NCBI RefSeq assembly: GCF_027580225.2
Contig: NC_073361.2
Span: forward strand, 30,801,001 to 30,865,000
DNA length: 64,000 bases
Direction: 5' to 3'
Source of the DNA: Misgurnus anguillicaudatus
Taxonomy: Eukaryota; Chordata; Actinopteri; Cypriniformes; Cobitidae
The notes under the pieces were generated by a model. The model ran no database searches, was not told where the DNA came from, and saw nothing but the letters and a program-made list of their open reading frames with translations. A program made the position numbers and the translations under genes. This document shows, piece after piece, positions 10,122-20,639 of the stretch. Every line of letters starts with the position of its first letter. The stretch's first letter is position 1.

Positions 10122-12202
10122 TGAGAGAGGCAGGCACCAAGTTGAGAGAAGTGCTCCTGGACGTTGATTTTGGTCTGCAAGACAGCTTCTGTGACAGTAC
10201 TGACTTGAAAACATCATGGGAGACAACAATGATGCCAGCGCCTCTTCTTACTTTCTTAGCAGCTCTGTTCAAGGTCCCCAAGCACAAGCTCTTTAGAAGC
10301 AGTGCCAGAGACCTAGAGGACCTTCTCCAGCCTCTACAGGATGAGGAAAATCAGTCAGAAGCAGAGGAACTGCTATCACAGCAGCCATATTCCACAGAGG
10401 GAGATGATAATGGACAGTCCACACAGGGGGAGGATAAGGGCAGCCAGCTAGCAGAGGAACCGCCACAGCAGCAACAGCCCACACATGTAGAAGAACCTCT
10501 ACTAAGAGAACAGTCTCTACTAGAAGAAGAGGGGAAATGGGTGAGAGATCACAAGAGTACACAACTACACTGTCTCTTCCAAATGCTTGTGTATAACATT
10601 CACAATGGAGTAAAGCGAACACCGTTGCATATTATGCTTGGCCATGCCATTTATGCAAGAGATCGCAGCAAGAGCCTTCTCACAACTTTCAACAGGATTG
10701 GTTCATGTTCAAGCTACCAGACAATCAGATCTGCCCGCAGTCTTCTCGCTAGCTATGCTGTGAAATGCTCAGAAGATGGAGAGACACCCATACCAAGTAC
10801 TTTTACAAGGGAGGATTATACTATGGCAGGCATGGACAACTCCAATTATGCTGATAAAGCATCACTGTCTGGTACCAAGGGTTCACACTATGCAGCATTA
10901 GTACTGTTCCAAGACACCACAGTTAACAGACCCCTTCATAAGCCTCCAGTGTCAAGCACAGGATTAAGCCATTCTGATCCAATCTTGCGGACAAAGTTGC
11001 CATGCTAAGAGGTACCTTACCATGCCAAGCCAGTGGTTCGACCTGCCCTGCCACCAGATATGCTCTTGCATCCTGAAAACAAGCAAGCAACATTACTTGA
11101 TGTTGCAACTGCCAAAAGTGTATCTGGAAAGCGAGAATTCTTGATCAGTCTGATCCGCTGTGGTGCATCAGCAGGAGACCCTCTGATATGGGCAGCTGTG
11201 CACACACTTGTCTCATCTGCTGTGGTGCCGATGATGCGTGTTGGCTTTCTCCCTGTCATACCAAGACCCATTACTGAGCGTGCAACCATCAGACATTGCC
11301 TCACCAACTTCCAGAGTGTTCGCAGACAATTGAATCAGGCATCAATAGCTATTTGGTGTGATGAAAGCGTTTTTGCTCTGGGTGTAGATATTTACCTACA
11401 TGAGACAGAACAGTTCAAGGATCTGTTCCTCTGCATGGGCCCTTTTCATTGGACGCGTGTTCTACTCAGATGCCAGGGAAAACTGCTTCGTGGTTCTGGC
11501 CTGGATGATGCATTGGTGGAGTGTGAAGTGTTTGGACCTGGCGTGATAGAGTCGGTGTTAAATGGTAGTCATTATGTCCGGGCTCTCACTGGGATGCTGA
11601 TTGTGGAGAATGTGATCAGGTCGCTCCAGTGGGAGATATTCTGGCATCACAAGGACAAAGCAGAATATCCAGTGCTAGCACAGGTAGAGGCACTGCACAC
11701 TACATTGACTGCAAATCAACGTTGCTCAGAGCAGTTTGAGGCCTGGGTTGAACAAGTGCAGAAGCTAAATCAGGACTTTCTGGAGTTTGAGGAGGAGTGT
11801 GAAGCGAAGTCAGAGCTCTGCCAATTCTTTTGAGTTTGGCTGGAATTGGTGGCCGTAATTAAAAATGCTGTAGTCTCCGAAAGAGAAGGAAACTGGAACC
11901 TACACGTGGCTACTATAGAGGATTCTATGCCTATCTTTGCAGAATGTGACTGCATAAACTACCTTCGTCATGGTTCATGGTATCTTGAACAAATCAAGGT
12001 GCTGGAGTTCACACATCCTGAGCTCTACCGGTGCTTCTCTATAGGGCATTGGGTTGTGCAGGATTGCCCTGGCTGGTTCTGTGCTGTGGGAGGTGACATA
12101 AAGGTCGAGCAGACCATTCAGCGAGTGTCAAAGGGTCCTGGGGGTCACTATGTAGTAGGAGCCACACACAATGCAAATGCTGTAGCAGAGTTTGAGCTCT
12201 GA
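10091..12202 (+). pseudogene. Academ-like protein, central region
   Basis: One reading frame continues through 10091-12202 but is cut by in-frame stops at 11006-11008 (TAA) and 11831-11833 (TGA). It has an acidic Gln-rich linker (about 10330-10530), then conserved-looking segments: GMDNSNYADKASL, WCDESVFALGVDIY, FLCMGPFHWTRVLLRC, GKLLRGSGLDDAL, GNWNLHVATIED and VEQTIQRVSKG. Such segments recur in large uncharacterised proteins from fish and cnidarians. Scattered Asp, Glu and His residues could form a nuclease-type core, but I cannot assign catalysis. The stops show the copy is not translated whole. Confidence 0.6.
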
Positions 12203-13379
12203 ATCCATACTCTGTGACAGTCAATGTGCCTGTTCCACTGCACAATATACTCACCAAGCAGGCTGTTAACCAAGGTGTCGCTCTTCGCTTGCTCAACTGT
12301 CTCCAAAATGGGAAACATGTCTACTGCTCATACAGGCAGGAGAGGTTAGTTGAGAAGAACAAGAAAATTAGCACAACTGTATCAAAGAGAAAACTACCTC
12401 AGTTCAATGAACAACCACAAAATACACCAACAATCAGTATGAAGGAGCAGAAGTTAGTCTCATCCAAAGACATGGCAGAGGCACATAGCAGTATGGACAT
12501 TGCTAAAGAGCGGGGAATGAGTATTCGGCAGATACTTTCTCATGATGTGCTTTCAGCATCTCCCCTGTTTGATGGTGACCTTCCAGCTCATGTCAACAAG
12601 TCAAAACTTGTCAGTGAGATTGAGCCTCAACTTGATCTCACCCAATGGAGTCCTGAGTCTACTTATGCCACTCATGTTGTGGTAGACTTCATGTTGAAGA
12701 TGCGACAGATGCCTCTAGCACAATTCCCTACTTTAGGTGCTGTCATCAATGCCATCATCAGCTCAACATAATCCCTCTGCCAAAAACCAGAGTTCATCCA
12801 TCTTGTACTAGATTCCTACATCGAGATGTCCCTGAAAGAAGGGGAGCGCATGCGGCGTACAGACTCAACAACATGCATCAACATTATTGACATGAACAGA
12901 CACACACCCATCCCTCAGCAACTTGACAAGTTCTGGGCGTCTGAGGAGAACAAGCGGAATCTCCAACTGTTAGCTCGGGATATAGTGTGCAATCGAGCCA
13001 GTGCCAATGCTACTGTTATTGTCAGCTCTATTGTCATTGATGATGAGGTGCTACCAGCAAAGGCAGCTGGTGGTGAAGAGATCCCAGATCTCTGGAACTG
13101 GATTGAGGAGGCTGATGCCAGGTTGCTGGTGCATGTTGAGTGGGCTGTTCGTGTGAAGCAGTGCAAGAGAGTTGTCATAGTCTCCAATGACACAGACACC
13201 TTTGCATTGCTTCTCCACTACAGCCCATACTTCCAAGAGCTCGGGATGAAGGAGATCTGGCAGCAGTATGGCACTGGTGAGAGGCGGCGAATGCTTCCAC
13301 TCCATCAAGCAATCTCTCGTCTTGGAGATTCACTGTCAAAGACAGTGATTAAAGCACATATCCTGACTGGAGATGACTG
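12203..13379 (+). pseudogene. Academ-like protein, XPG/PIN-like nuclease part
   Basis: After a frameshift near 12195 the protein continues in another frame, with one in-frame TAA at 12769-12771. The C-terminal half has VVIVSNDTDTFALLLHY (about 13160-13220) and KAHILTGDDC (about 13350-13379). The Asp-rich NDTDT and TGDD motifs match the metal-binding Asp pattern of XPG/FEN1-type PIN domains. The frame is broken right after TGDDC by a short interspersed insert. The expected role is DNA cleavage during transposition, but this copy cannot make it. Confidence 0.65.
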
Positions 13380-13645
13380 TATTCAATTCAATTCAATTCA
13401 ATTTTATTTATATAGCGCTTTTCACAATTTGGTAATTGTATCAAAGCAGCTTTACATAATAGATGCAGTGAAAAGCACAGAAAATCGACAGATAGCACAA
13501 CATAATAAACGATAGCACAAGCAGTTAAATTTGCTACGGCTATAAATCAACATTATAAGCAAACGTATTACTAATGTAACGTATAGAAGTTAAGCCCAAA
13601 AAGGCTGCCTCCCCGGGTTGAAAAACCCCCTAGGAGAAAAAAAAA
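13380..13645 (-). mobile_element. Truncated LINE/SINE-type insert within the nuclease frame
   Basis: It starts with four ATTCA-type units followed by TTTTATTTATATAGCGC, a sequence very common in fish genomes as the 3' tail (read on the - strand) of non-LTR elements. It ends near a poly(A)-like run just before 13646. It sits exactly between the two halves of the nuclease-CXC frame. I could not delimit a clear target-site duplication. The left border is clear; the right border is good to about ten bases. Confidence 0.65.
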
Positions 13646-14182
13646 ATGAGCAAGGTGGGGACTAAACATGCTGCTATGGCTTCTGACCCAGTCCAATACT
13701 TAGCCAACTTTGGAGAGGCAGACACCTTGACAGAGCAAGATGCAGCGTTGGCTGAAAAGTACTTGGTGCGTGTCTGGGCTGGGGCCAGGTCAACTACAAC
13801 AGCTAAGACCTTTGATGACCTCAGGGTAGAAATCTACACCAGTGGAAGTGCTGGAATTGATGCTCTCCCTCCCACAAGTAGTGGGATCAGAGGCCACATC
13901 CAGCGAGGGGCTTTTCTGGTTCATACCGCATGCCACTTACTTGCAACAGCCAAGGACCCCAAAGCAAGACTAGAGCCAATGGAACATGGATGGAAGGAGC
14001 ACTTTGGCACATTCCTGCCATCAAAATGTCTGAAGCCCTTACCACCAAGTCTGCTCACAGTATGTAAGTGTGCAGGCAAGTGTGACAATCGCCGATGTGG
14101 CTGTCGTGCTGCTGGAGTTTCATGCACCGTATTCTGCCATGGAAAAATTGAAAAATCATCCTGTAAAAACCCATCCCACTAA
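13646..14182 (+). pseudogene. Academ-like protein, C-terminal part with CXC-type cysteine cluster
   Basis: The frame resumes after the insert (MSKVGTKHAAMASDP). It contains HTACHLLATAKDP and ends in a cysteine-rich tail, VCKCAGKCDNRRCGC then CTVFCHGK and SCKN. The spacing resembles one CXC (tesmin/TSO1-like) zinc-binding repeat. Such a module could bind the transposon ends or chromatin. The natural stop TAA follows at 14180-14182. The first codon shown is not a true start: this is the tail of the long protein interrupted at 13380. Confidence 0.65.
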
Positions 14183-14719
14183 TATGCAGTCACACATACA
14201 GTACACTTTGACAGAAATCAGACTATATGGTGCACTTTTAGTTAATTTGATATGATGTAATTTGTATCACATTTATAGCTACATAGTTTTATTTGCACCC
14301 AATTGTTTTATTTTATATCATTGTACTAACACCCAATTAAAATAAAGTTCAAAAGGGATGTTTATAATTGTTTCATTTCTTCTTTTCATGTCTTGTTATA
14401 ATTAAAACAAATATTTGTGGAAAAAATACAATAAAAAAAGACTATTAATAAAAAAATCTTAATTGAGTTATTAAAAAATTATGTTGAAATTGACATTTGA
14501 ATGACAAGATGATCCTTAATGTTAAAAACAATATTAGCAATGAATGCTAAATGTCAGATTTAGTAGAATTAGGCTTATTGCATCAGGTTTTTATTTCTAA
14601 TAATGGCCGAGTTATGGCCAAGGTCTTCAGAATAGGAAAATGACCCCGACCATGACCGTTCAAGGGCAAAAATCACTCAACATGGTCACAACAACACCAG
14701 AAATGAACTCCACACACCA

Positions 14720-14954
14720 CCACAAGTCCAAATGGAGGTATAATATGTGTATATACACTCAGAAACAAAGAAGTTGGATCCCCACCATCATCCATCGGCG
14801 GTCATATTCGACACGACCACTACATAACTCGTGGCACCATGGCAGACGAGCACCTCAGTGATTTTTCATGTCTAGGGACCCACTAACTCAGTGCAAGTGA
14901 GAAATTCCCCCAACACCAAATTGCGAACAGGTCTACAGGCCAGGTACTGGATTA
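14720..14954 (-). repeat. Right terminal inverted repeat of the Academ-like element
   Basis: It is the reverse-complement partner of 8280-8515. The outermost bases GGATTA precede the CTT duplication at 14955-14957. The sequence between 14183 and 14720 is AT-rich 3' untranslated element DNA with several AATAAA-like words (for example near 14340) and no frame. Confidence 0.8.
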
Positions 14955-15013
14955 CTTGTAGGTTAACTGACTGCATGTAGATATCATCACTGAATACTGT
15001 CTGTCTGCTCATA

Positions 15014-15185
15014 CACTGTAAAAAGTTGGTTCAACTTTAATTTTTTTTCAATTGGCAACACCTACACATTTTTTTAGGTGTTACAAATTCAAAAAACATT
15101 TAAAGTTGACAAACTTTTTTCACCTAAAGAAAAGTGAAACTAAAGTGAAATTTTAAGTTGATCCAACTTTTCACTTTTTACAGTG
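15014..15185. mobile_element. CACTG-ended MITE
   Basis: A 172-bp element starts CACTGTAAAAAGTTGG and ends CACTTTTTACAGTG, with further internal inverted similarity. TA flanks both sides (15012-15013 and 15186-15187). The J2 paralogue at about 34110 lacks it. Only terminal structure supports the call. No transposase is encoded. Confidence 0.7.
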
Positions 15186-16500
15186 TAATTCAAATCAGTG
15201 TTTAACGAGAGACACAAAACCTTAGATGTTAGGTGTTACAAGATAAGATAAATCTCTTATGAATATGACTTATGAAAACTGAAACACATCACAGAGGCCT
15301 ATATATAATAGATGTTTTATTGAATGCACACTTGTTGCCATTGTTAAGTGTCTGGCCCGATGTTAACTTCCGGTCTGTGTTTGTTAATGGTCCTGCTAGT
15401 GGCAAATCTGAAATGCGATTATAATGAGATTTTGTCAATATTGTGATTATACTTTACCTCATGTTAATGCAATACTTTGATAAAAATATTACAATTAAGC
15501 TCATAATCGCAGCAGGTATGATCTTATTAAAACAGGTGTACGCCATATTTAATCGCAGTATGCATCCATGTAAACGCTTTAATCGCATTTATACCGTACT
15601 AACTGAAGTGCGCATGTGTTTAAGTCACGCACCTTAAGCGCAATTTCATTTTCAACTTGACATTAGGAAGTTTTCACTGAACTCACTGTCAGCAGTCTGT
15701 CTTCATACAAAAACACCTCAAATAACACGACAGCAGCGTATAAAACCCTTACAGGCACTGTTATAATATTTCTATCTTCATCACTGCACAGACTAATAAA
15801 ATGCGTCCATAAGAATATGTTTGTCATTTAACGTAAGTAAATTAAAACAGTGGACAGTATATGTGAGTTCATGATTTGTGCTCTGTATTGGGCTATAGTC
15901 CGAAAATAAAAACTACATAAACAGAAGTGAAGAGGTTAACTCCATTTATGTAAACATCTTACTGAGATCAAGACCTAACTCGGATTATTTGAAATAATCG
16001 CATTATGAGGGTGCATATAAACGTGGTCATTGAGATCATGTAGACAGTTTCATCGGACACACACCTGTTGCTGCAGTTAGGCGGCTGACCCAAAGTTAAC
16101 TTCCGCTCTGTGTTTGCTTATCTGTCTTGCTATTTACTAAACTGACCTCTGGAAAAAATACCTTGTTGAAAATAACAATGTTTTGGTTTCCTACAGATGA
16201 GAGAAGACGGCGAGTATAGATCACCGCTGTGAAAAGAGCTTTGACACCCAGTAATGTTAGCTCAGTGTAGTACTTGATATGCATTACATGATATCTAAAT
16301 GAAGTTAATCAACTTGTCATTCATTTTACTTCTTATAAAAAATCTACTCTTGAAGGATGATCTATTGATCTATGACAGGTCAATAATTAATCTAAATATT
16401 TTAAGACAACAATCCACAAAAATATCAGTGGAAATAAACACAAACACTATAAAGTTGTGTTGTGATGTCATGAGATAAATATTTAAATCAGTGTGAGTCT
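15186..16500. other. V1 5' flank, no gene recognised
   Basis: Non-coding. The part 15260-16430 aligns by eye with the 3' flank of V4 at 35160-35830, for example TGTTGCCATTGTTAAGTGTCTGGCC and the blocks around CATCGGAC. This flank is therefore another piece of the duplicated IgL cassette. Small frames inside it are not supported. Confidence 0.5.
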
Positions 16501-16508
16501 GTTTGCAT
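16501..16508 (+). promoter_or_regulatory. V1 octamer-like promoter element
   Basis: GTTTGCAT lies 101 bases before the V1 start codon and matches the light-chain octamer ATTTGCAT at seven of eight positions. A TATA-like TTTATAG follows at about 16539. The same pair precedes V3, V4 and V5 at nearly the same spacing. Oct factors with their coactivator would bind here in B cells. Confidence 0.7.
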
Positions 16509-16601
16509 ATCAGATGAGATGCTTCAGATCTCTGAGAGTTTATAGTGCTGTGAGTTTAACACTTCATAACTCAACACAACACACAAAACTAAACATCAAC
16601 A

Positions 16602-17069
16602 ATGACCTTCACCATCATCTTCATCTCGACACTTTTATTCTCCTTACAAGGTAGATTATTTATAAAATGTGACTAAAAATATTTTTATAAACTGTACATC
16701 TACATTTTAATATATATTATATATTTATCATTTCTGTTTCAGGGTGTAAATCACAGATCACAGTAACTCAAAGTCCTTTAGTGAAAACTGCAGCACGAGG
16801 AGACTCTGTTACTCTGAACTGTAGACTCAGTTCTCCTACAGGCTGTACTCCACCCTGTGTGTACTGGTACTTACAGAAACCTGGAGAAGCTCCTAAACTT
16901 CTGATATCTCTGACAAACAGACGTCAATCTGGAACTCCATCAAGATTCAGTGGCAGCGGAGTATATGGTGGTACAGATTTTACTCTGAGCATCAATGTAG
17001 TTCAGACTGAAGATACAGGAGATTATTACTGTATGAGTGAACATGTTGTCAGTAATAGCCGGGTGTTCA
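16602..17069 (+). CDS. Immunoglobulin light chain V segment V1
   Basis: The leader exon 16602-16650 encodes a hydrophobic signal peptide ([16 protein letters not shown]). After a 92-bp GT-AG intron, the V exon runs from 16743 to 17069. The split Gly codon keeps frame. The V domain begins [11 protein letters not shown] and has the first Cys (VTLNC), core Trp ([15 protein letters not shown]), the FR3 RFSGSG motif and the second Cys in DYYCMS. CDR1 holds two more cysteines (GCTPPC). CDR3 ends RVF before the heptamer. No defect is seen, so the segment appears functional. It must invert to join a - strand J. Confidence 0.93.
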
Positions 17070-17097
17070 CACAGTGATAAAGTGTCGTACAAAAACC
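17070..17097 (+). other. V1 recombination signal (12-RSS)
   Basis: Heptamer CACAGTG (17070-17076), 12-bp spacer and nonamer ACAAAAACC (17089-17097). All bases match consensus. Confidence 0.95.
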
Positions 17098-17143
17098 TCC
17101 TTCAGTCAGACTGCACAGATACACCTGACAGATACTGCAGCTG

Positions 17144-17167
17144 CACACACACACACACACGCACACG

Positions 17168-17262
<95 letters not shown>
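17144..17262. repeat. (CA)n microsatellite 3' of V1
   Basis: About 119 bp of CA dinucleotides with a few CG interruptions, starting 47 bases after the V1 nonamer. Translated frames of repeated His-Thr or Cys-Val across it are artefacts. The same tract follows V3 and V5 at the same place, with a short decayed version after V2. Confidence 0.95.
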
Positions 17263-18132
17263 CCGAAAAGACAACAATGATTATAAAAAAAACATCTCAT
17301 GGTGTTGTGTTGATATTTCAGAAGTAACTGATGGTCGGTGTCAACTTTAGGTTTGTATAACTCATATAAAGAAAGGCTGATTTATGTTGTACATGTGATG
17401 TCTGCTATCAGTTTATAATTATGAATCATACTCTTAAAGTATATCATGTAGCTGTAGTTTCATTCAGATGTTCTTGTGTGCTTATTATTTATGATAAAGA
17501 AAGAGGACAACATCAGATCTGTTCTTGTCAGTTCATAAGAAATTCCCTTAAAACTTCATAACTGACAAAGTCTTCATTGAGAAGAAGTGAAAGTGTTCAG
17601 GTTGACAGCATTTAAACAAACAGTAAATGTGAGATGTGAAAATCAGATTTGCATTAATAGTGTTGAGTGATTCTGTTCTTCTCAGATCTGTCTCCTGTTA
17701 ACATCTTCACATCCGCTTTAGTTTAATATCATCTGGATATGCAAAGTTTTAAACAACTCTGAACTATTTTTAAAGGTTAACACTTCAGAAGAGCTTTTGA
17801 TTAATGAGACTGATAAATGAAGCAATTCAACACAAATGTGAGATGTTAGGACATCAGGAGTGATCTTCAGGAGAGAGCTCAGATCAAACATCACAGATCT
17901 TATGAAGCGCTTCATCATGACTGCTTCTCATTTCTTTTCTATTTGGACGAATCAAACATCATGAAATACAGGCATTTAAAGATTTTTGCCTTTTTGTTTA
18001 ATGCTATTAGCACAGAATTGAAGACTGAATATCATGTAGAGTCTCAGAGTCTCACCTGATCCTCACCCTAACATCTGATCTGAGATCAGTGGAATGATGC
18101 TTCTGATCAGAAACTGCTGTCATATCCTTACA
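17263..18132. other. V1-DIRS interval, no gene recognised
   Basis: Non-coding AT-rich sequence between the V1 microsatellite and the DIRS element. It contains no V, J or C remnant that I could see on either strand. Confidence 0.5.
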
Positions 18133-18340
18133 GTTCCCTTTCAGTCGGTCACTACGACGTCACGTCGTGACCGACGAATTGGGAACTCGCTTAGAGAGAC
18201 CAATCTGCTTCGTATACTACTAAAACGCCAATGAACTTGGCATTGAGATATTTGCATAATGCTGGCGCCGCCCCGCCAGGTGCGTATATAAGGCGCACGT
18301 GCAAATAGGGAAATCAGCTTTTTCGCTTCGAAAGCCGGCT
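18133..18340 (+). repeat. Left inverted terminal repeat of the DIRS element
   Basis: This repeat matches the reverse complement of the right end, including AAAACGCCAATGAACTTGGC and CCGCCAGGTGCGTATATAAG. The TATATAAGGC word may be a promoter TATA box. The outermost 18148-18177 segment can fold on itself (TCGGTCAC paired with GTGACCGA). Confidence 0.85.
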
Positions 18341-18929
18341 TTATCTGACTGAGAAGCTACTATCTGCTCTTCTGGGAACGGTTGCTGAAGTTGATTGACA
18401 AGCAGTACTAACACAGCGGACGCTCGCAGTATTCCACTGCTCTGCATATTTTTTGTTTTGAGTTTAGTGTGTGCGTTGCCTTTCCCTGTGCGCATCATCA
18501 GCTGAGCACCTAAAGAGTGATTTCCCTAAAAGAGTGATACGTGAGAGCTCGTATATTCGGAGATCGGCGTCCTTTTCAGGATTGCTTTTCGTCCGTGCGA
18601 TCTTGGATGTGAGAGGTATAAGGGTTCCAGTTACGGTCACGAGCGCTGTCTTCATGCTTGGGCATCAAGCACTCTGAGGCTGCGCTCGTGGAGAGTTTTT
18701 GTTCTCTCTGTGAGAGCATAACCCTCTTGGATTGCGGAGACGACTGACATTTCTACGGGAATGCTGTCCGCGTCTTTGCAGTGCTGACACCGCCATGGTG
18801 CGACTGTCAAGCGCTCGCATGACGCTCTTCGCATCACTACGCTGAGGAGGACGGAGGATGCGTCCTCCACCTACCGGCCTTTCATCCTCAGCCGGTTGAG
18901 GTTCCGGTGGAGACGGCAGAGTCGTGTTC

Positions 18930-19800
18930 TACGATGTCTGCCGAATCCATGGGACCTCCTTCTGGTCCCGTTCACTTCTGCAGCATCAGAGGGGTGTCCA
19001 AGTTCCTCCGAAGTGGAGTCGTTCCGGAGATGGCGGCCGTGCCCGCTCGAGCGGCGGAAACGGTGAGTTGGAGAGGTTAACCCCTCTCCGCCCGAACTGT
19101 ACCGCCCACGTGATTGGTATTTCGGAGCTGCTCGGGCCTCTCGGTCCTCTGCTCCTGTGCCTTTCTTCCCGACGGCACGAAGAGCTGACGTGATTTGCGG
19201 CCATCCGGCCGTTCAGCTTCAGCTTTCACCCTTCACCTCCCTCACCAAGGGAGCCGCTAAGGGCAGGGACCCTTCAGTGGAGCGGGGGGTTGCGATGCAG
19301 CTGCGTTCCTGGAGGGACCACCCAACCCTTCCCTCCCGTGTTTGTAGATAGTCGTCCGGTTACGGGCGCTGTCCGTCAGGCATGCGGAGAGGCGGCTTCA
19401 GCCCTGCACGCAATAACGTTGCTACGGGTTCACCAAGGATTTACGAGGGAGGCCGCGACCTTCAGTCGTGCGATGTTCACGACAGTGGTTCAAGATCGCC
19501 ACCTTTGGCTGTGTCTGGCTGACGGACGCAGGCGAGAACAACTTCTTGAATGCTCCTGTCTCACAGACCGGCCTCTTCGGCGAGGCCGTGGAGTCGTACA
19601 GCTCCGCTGCGCAGACTGAGGTGATCTCTGAGGTCATGCCCCGGCGAAGGAGAGCTGCCCTTGGTAAAAACCACCACGCCGGCTCCTCAGTCTGCCTCTC
19701 GCCGTCGGCGTCCTGCGGCGACCACCTCCGTTCCCCTCCTCGGACCCCATCTCGGCAGCGCGGGGGAACCAGTCGTCAGCAGCTCGCCCCGCCCGCTTAG
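18930..19800 (+). pseudogene. DIRS gag-like region, broken
   Basis: Scattered frames match the general character of fish DIRS ORF1: RGVSKFLRSGVVPEMAA-like residues near 18990-19040 and, in the open frame 19468-19800, FLNAPVSQTGLFGEAVES followed by a basic MPRRRRAAL stretch. Several stops separate the pieces. The assignment comes from the order within the element and from family recall. Confidence 0.5.
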
Positions 19801-20639
19801 CCGCTTCCCGTGAAATCGGGAGTTTAAGTGGCCAGTAAGCGGGCGACCTGGATTGGCAGAGGATCACTCTTCAGGAGACGGTGATTCGCTCCTTCCCCCG
19901 ATAGAGGGTCGGGTGGAAAATTCTTGGTTTGCATATGTTCCACCGGCTGTTTAGCCGGTACCCACTAACCACACATAGAGTGCATTCCTCTTCCCTCTCC
20001 AGGTCTCCAGAGGATCGAGAGAGCCGTGAGCGGGCACACACCAGCTCACCCTACCTCTCCTCTATCGCCAGCGGGTGTTCTGAGGAGTCCGAGCCCTCCA
20101 CTCAGGAGACCGGACCACCAGCACCCTCATCGGAGTCTGCGCTCTCCGCAGAGGAGACCAGACGACCGTCACCTTCAGCGGGCTCAGGTCAGTGTCACAC
20201 ACACATACTGTAGATGCTTATGCTGTCACAGCAGACGCACCGGCAGTCTCACCTGTCTCGCTTCGCTGCCCCACCGCGGGTACTTTGGTAGTGTCGTTAA
20301 TTCTCCTCGTACGGTGCCTGGGTGCTTGGCTTCAGTTCCCAGCCCGTTCGTTGAGTTTTACGCACGATCCGCCTCGGTTACGAAATACAATTACCGGCAC
20401 AACCCCAAAATTCTCGGGCTTTCGTTTCACTATGTGAAAGTGTCCGATGCACATGTACTGCGTGCATAAGTCGATATCTTGCTGGCGAAGGATGTTCGAG
20501 CCGGTCCCTCTTACCGAGATGATGATATGATGATAGGGTTTTTCCAGCCTTTATCTCATAGTACCCAAAATACGCGGTGGGTTACGATCGATTTGATTTA
20601 CGCACCGGCTCTACAAAGGTGGTCTTTTTTTGGATGATA

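Larger units (their letters stand above)
8280..14954 (+). mobile_element. Academ-like DNA transposon, degenerate autonomous copy
   Basis: Long imperfect inverted ends of about 230 bp (8280-8515 and about 14720-14954) start TAGTCC on the left and, in reverse complement, TAATCC on the right. They are flanked by the 3-bp duplication CTT (8277-8279 and 14955-14957). The J2 paralogue (about 34025-34060) lacks the element. The + strand interior encodes a broken multidomain protein with paired Cys zinc-binding modules, a long central region, an XPG/PIN-like nuclease signature and a C-terminal CXC-type cysteine cluster. Academ elements are known for 3-4 bp TSDs, an XPG nuclease and a Cys zinc finger. 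I assign the element on that basis; the superfamily name is an inference. Confidence 0.7.

Noticed and set aside
13380..13515. Residues after TGDDC as part of the nuclease
   Set aside because: They are translated from the ATTCA-type repeat insert.
17026..17327. Several 60-100 residue frames of His-Thr or Cys-Val repeats
   Set aside because: They are translations of the (CA)n microsatellite. The same applies at 28466-28768 and 61412-61714.
18220..18498. A 92-residue - strand frame at the start of the DIRS element
   Set aside because: It overlaps the inverted terminal repeat and promoter-like TATATAAG, and has no DIRS or other protein motif.
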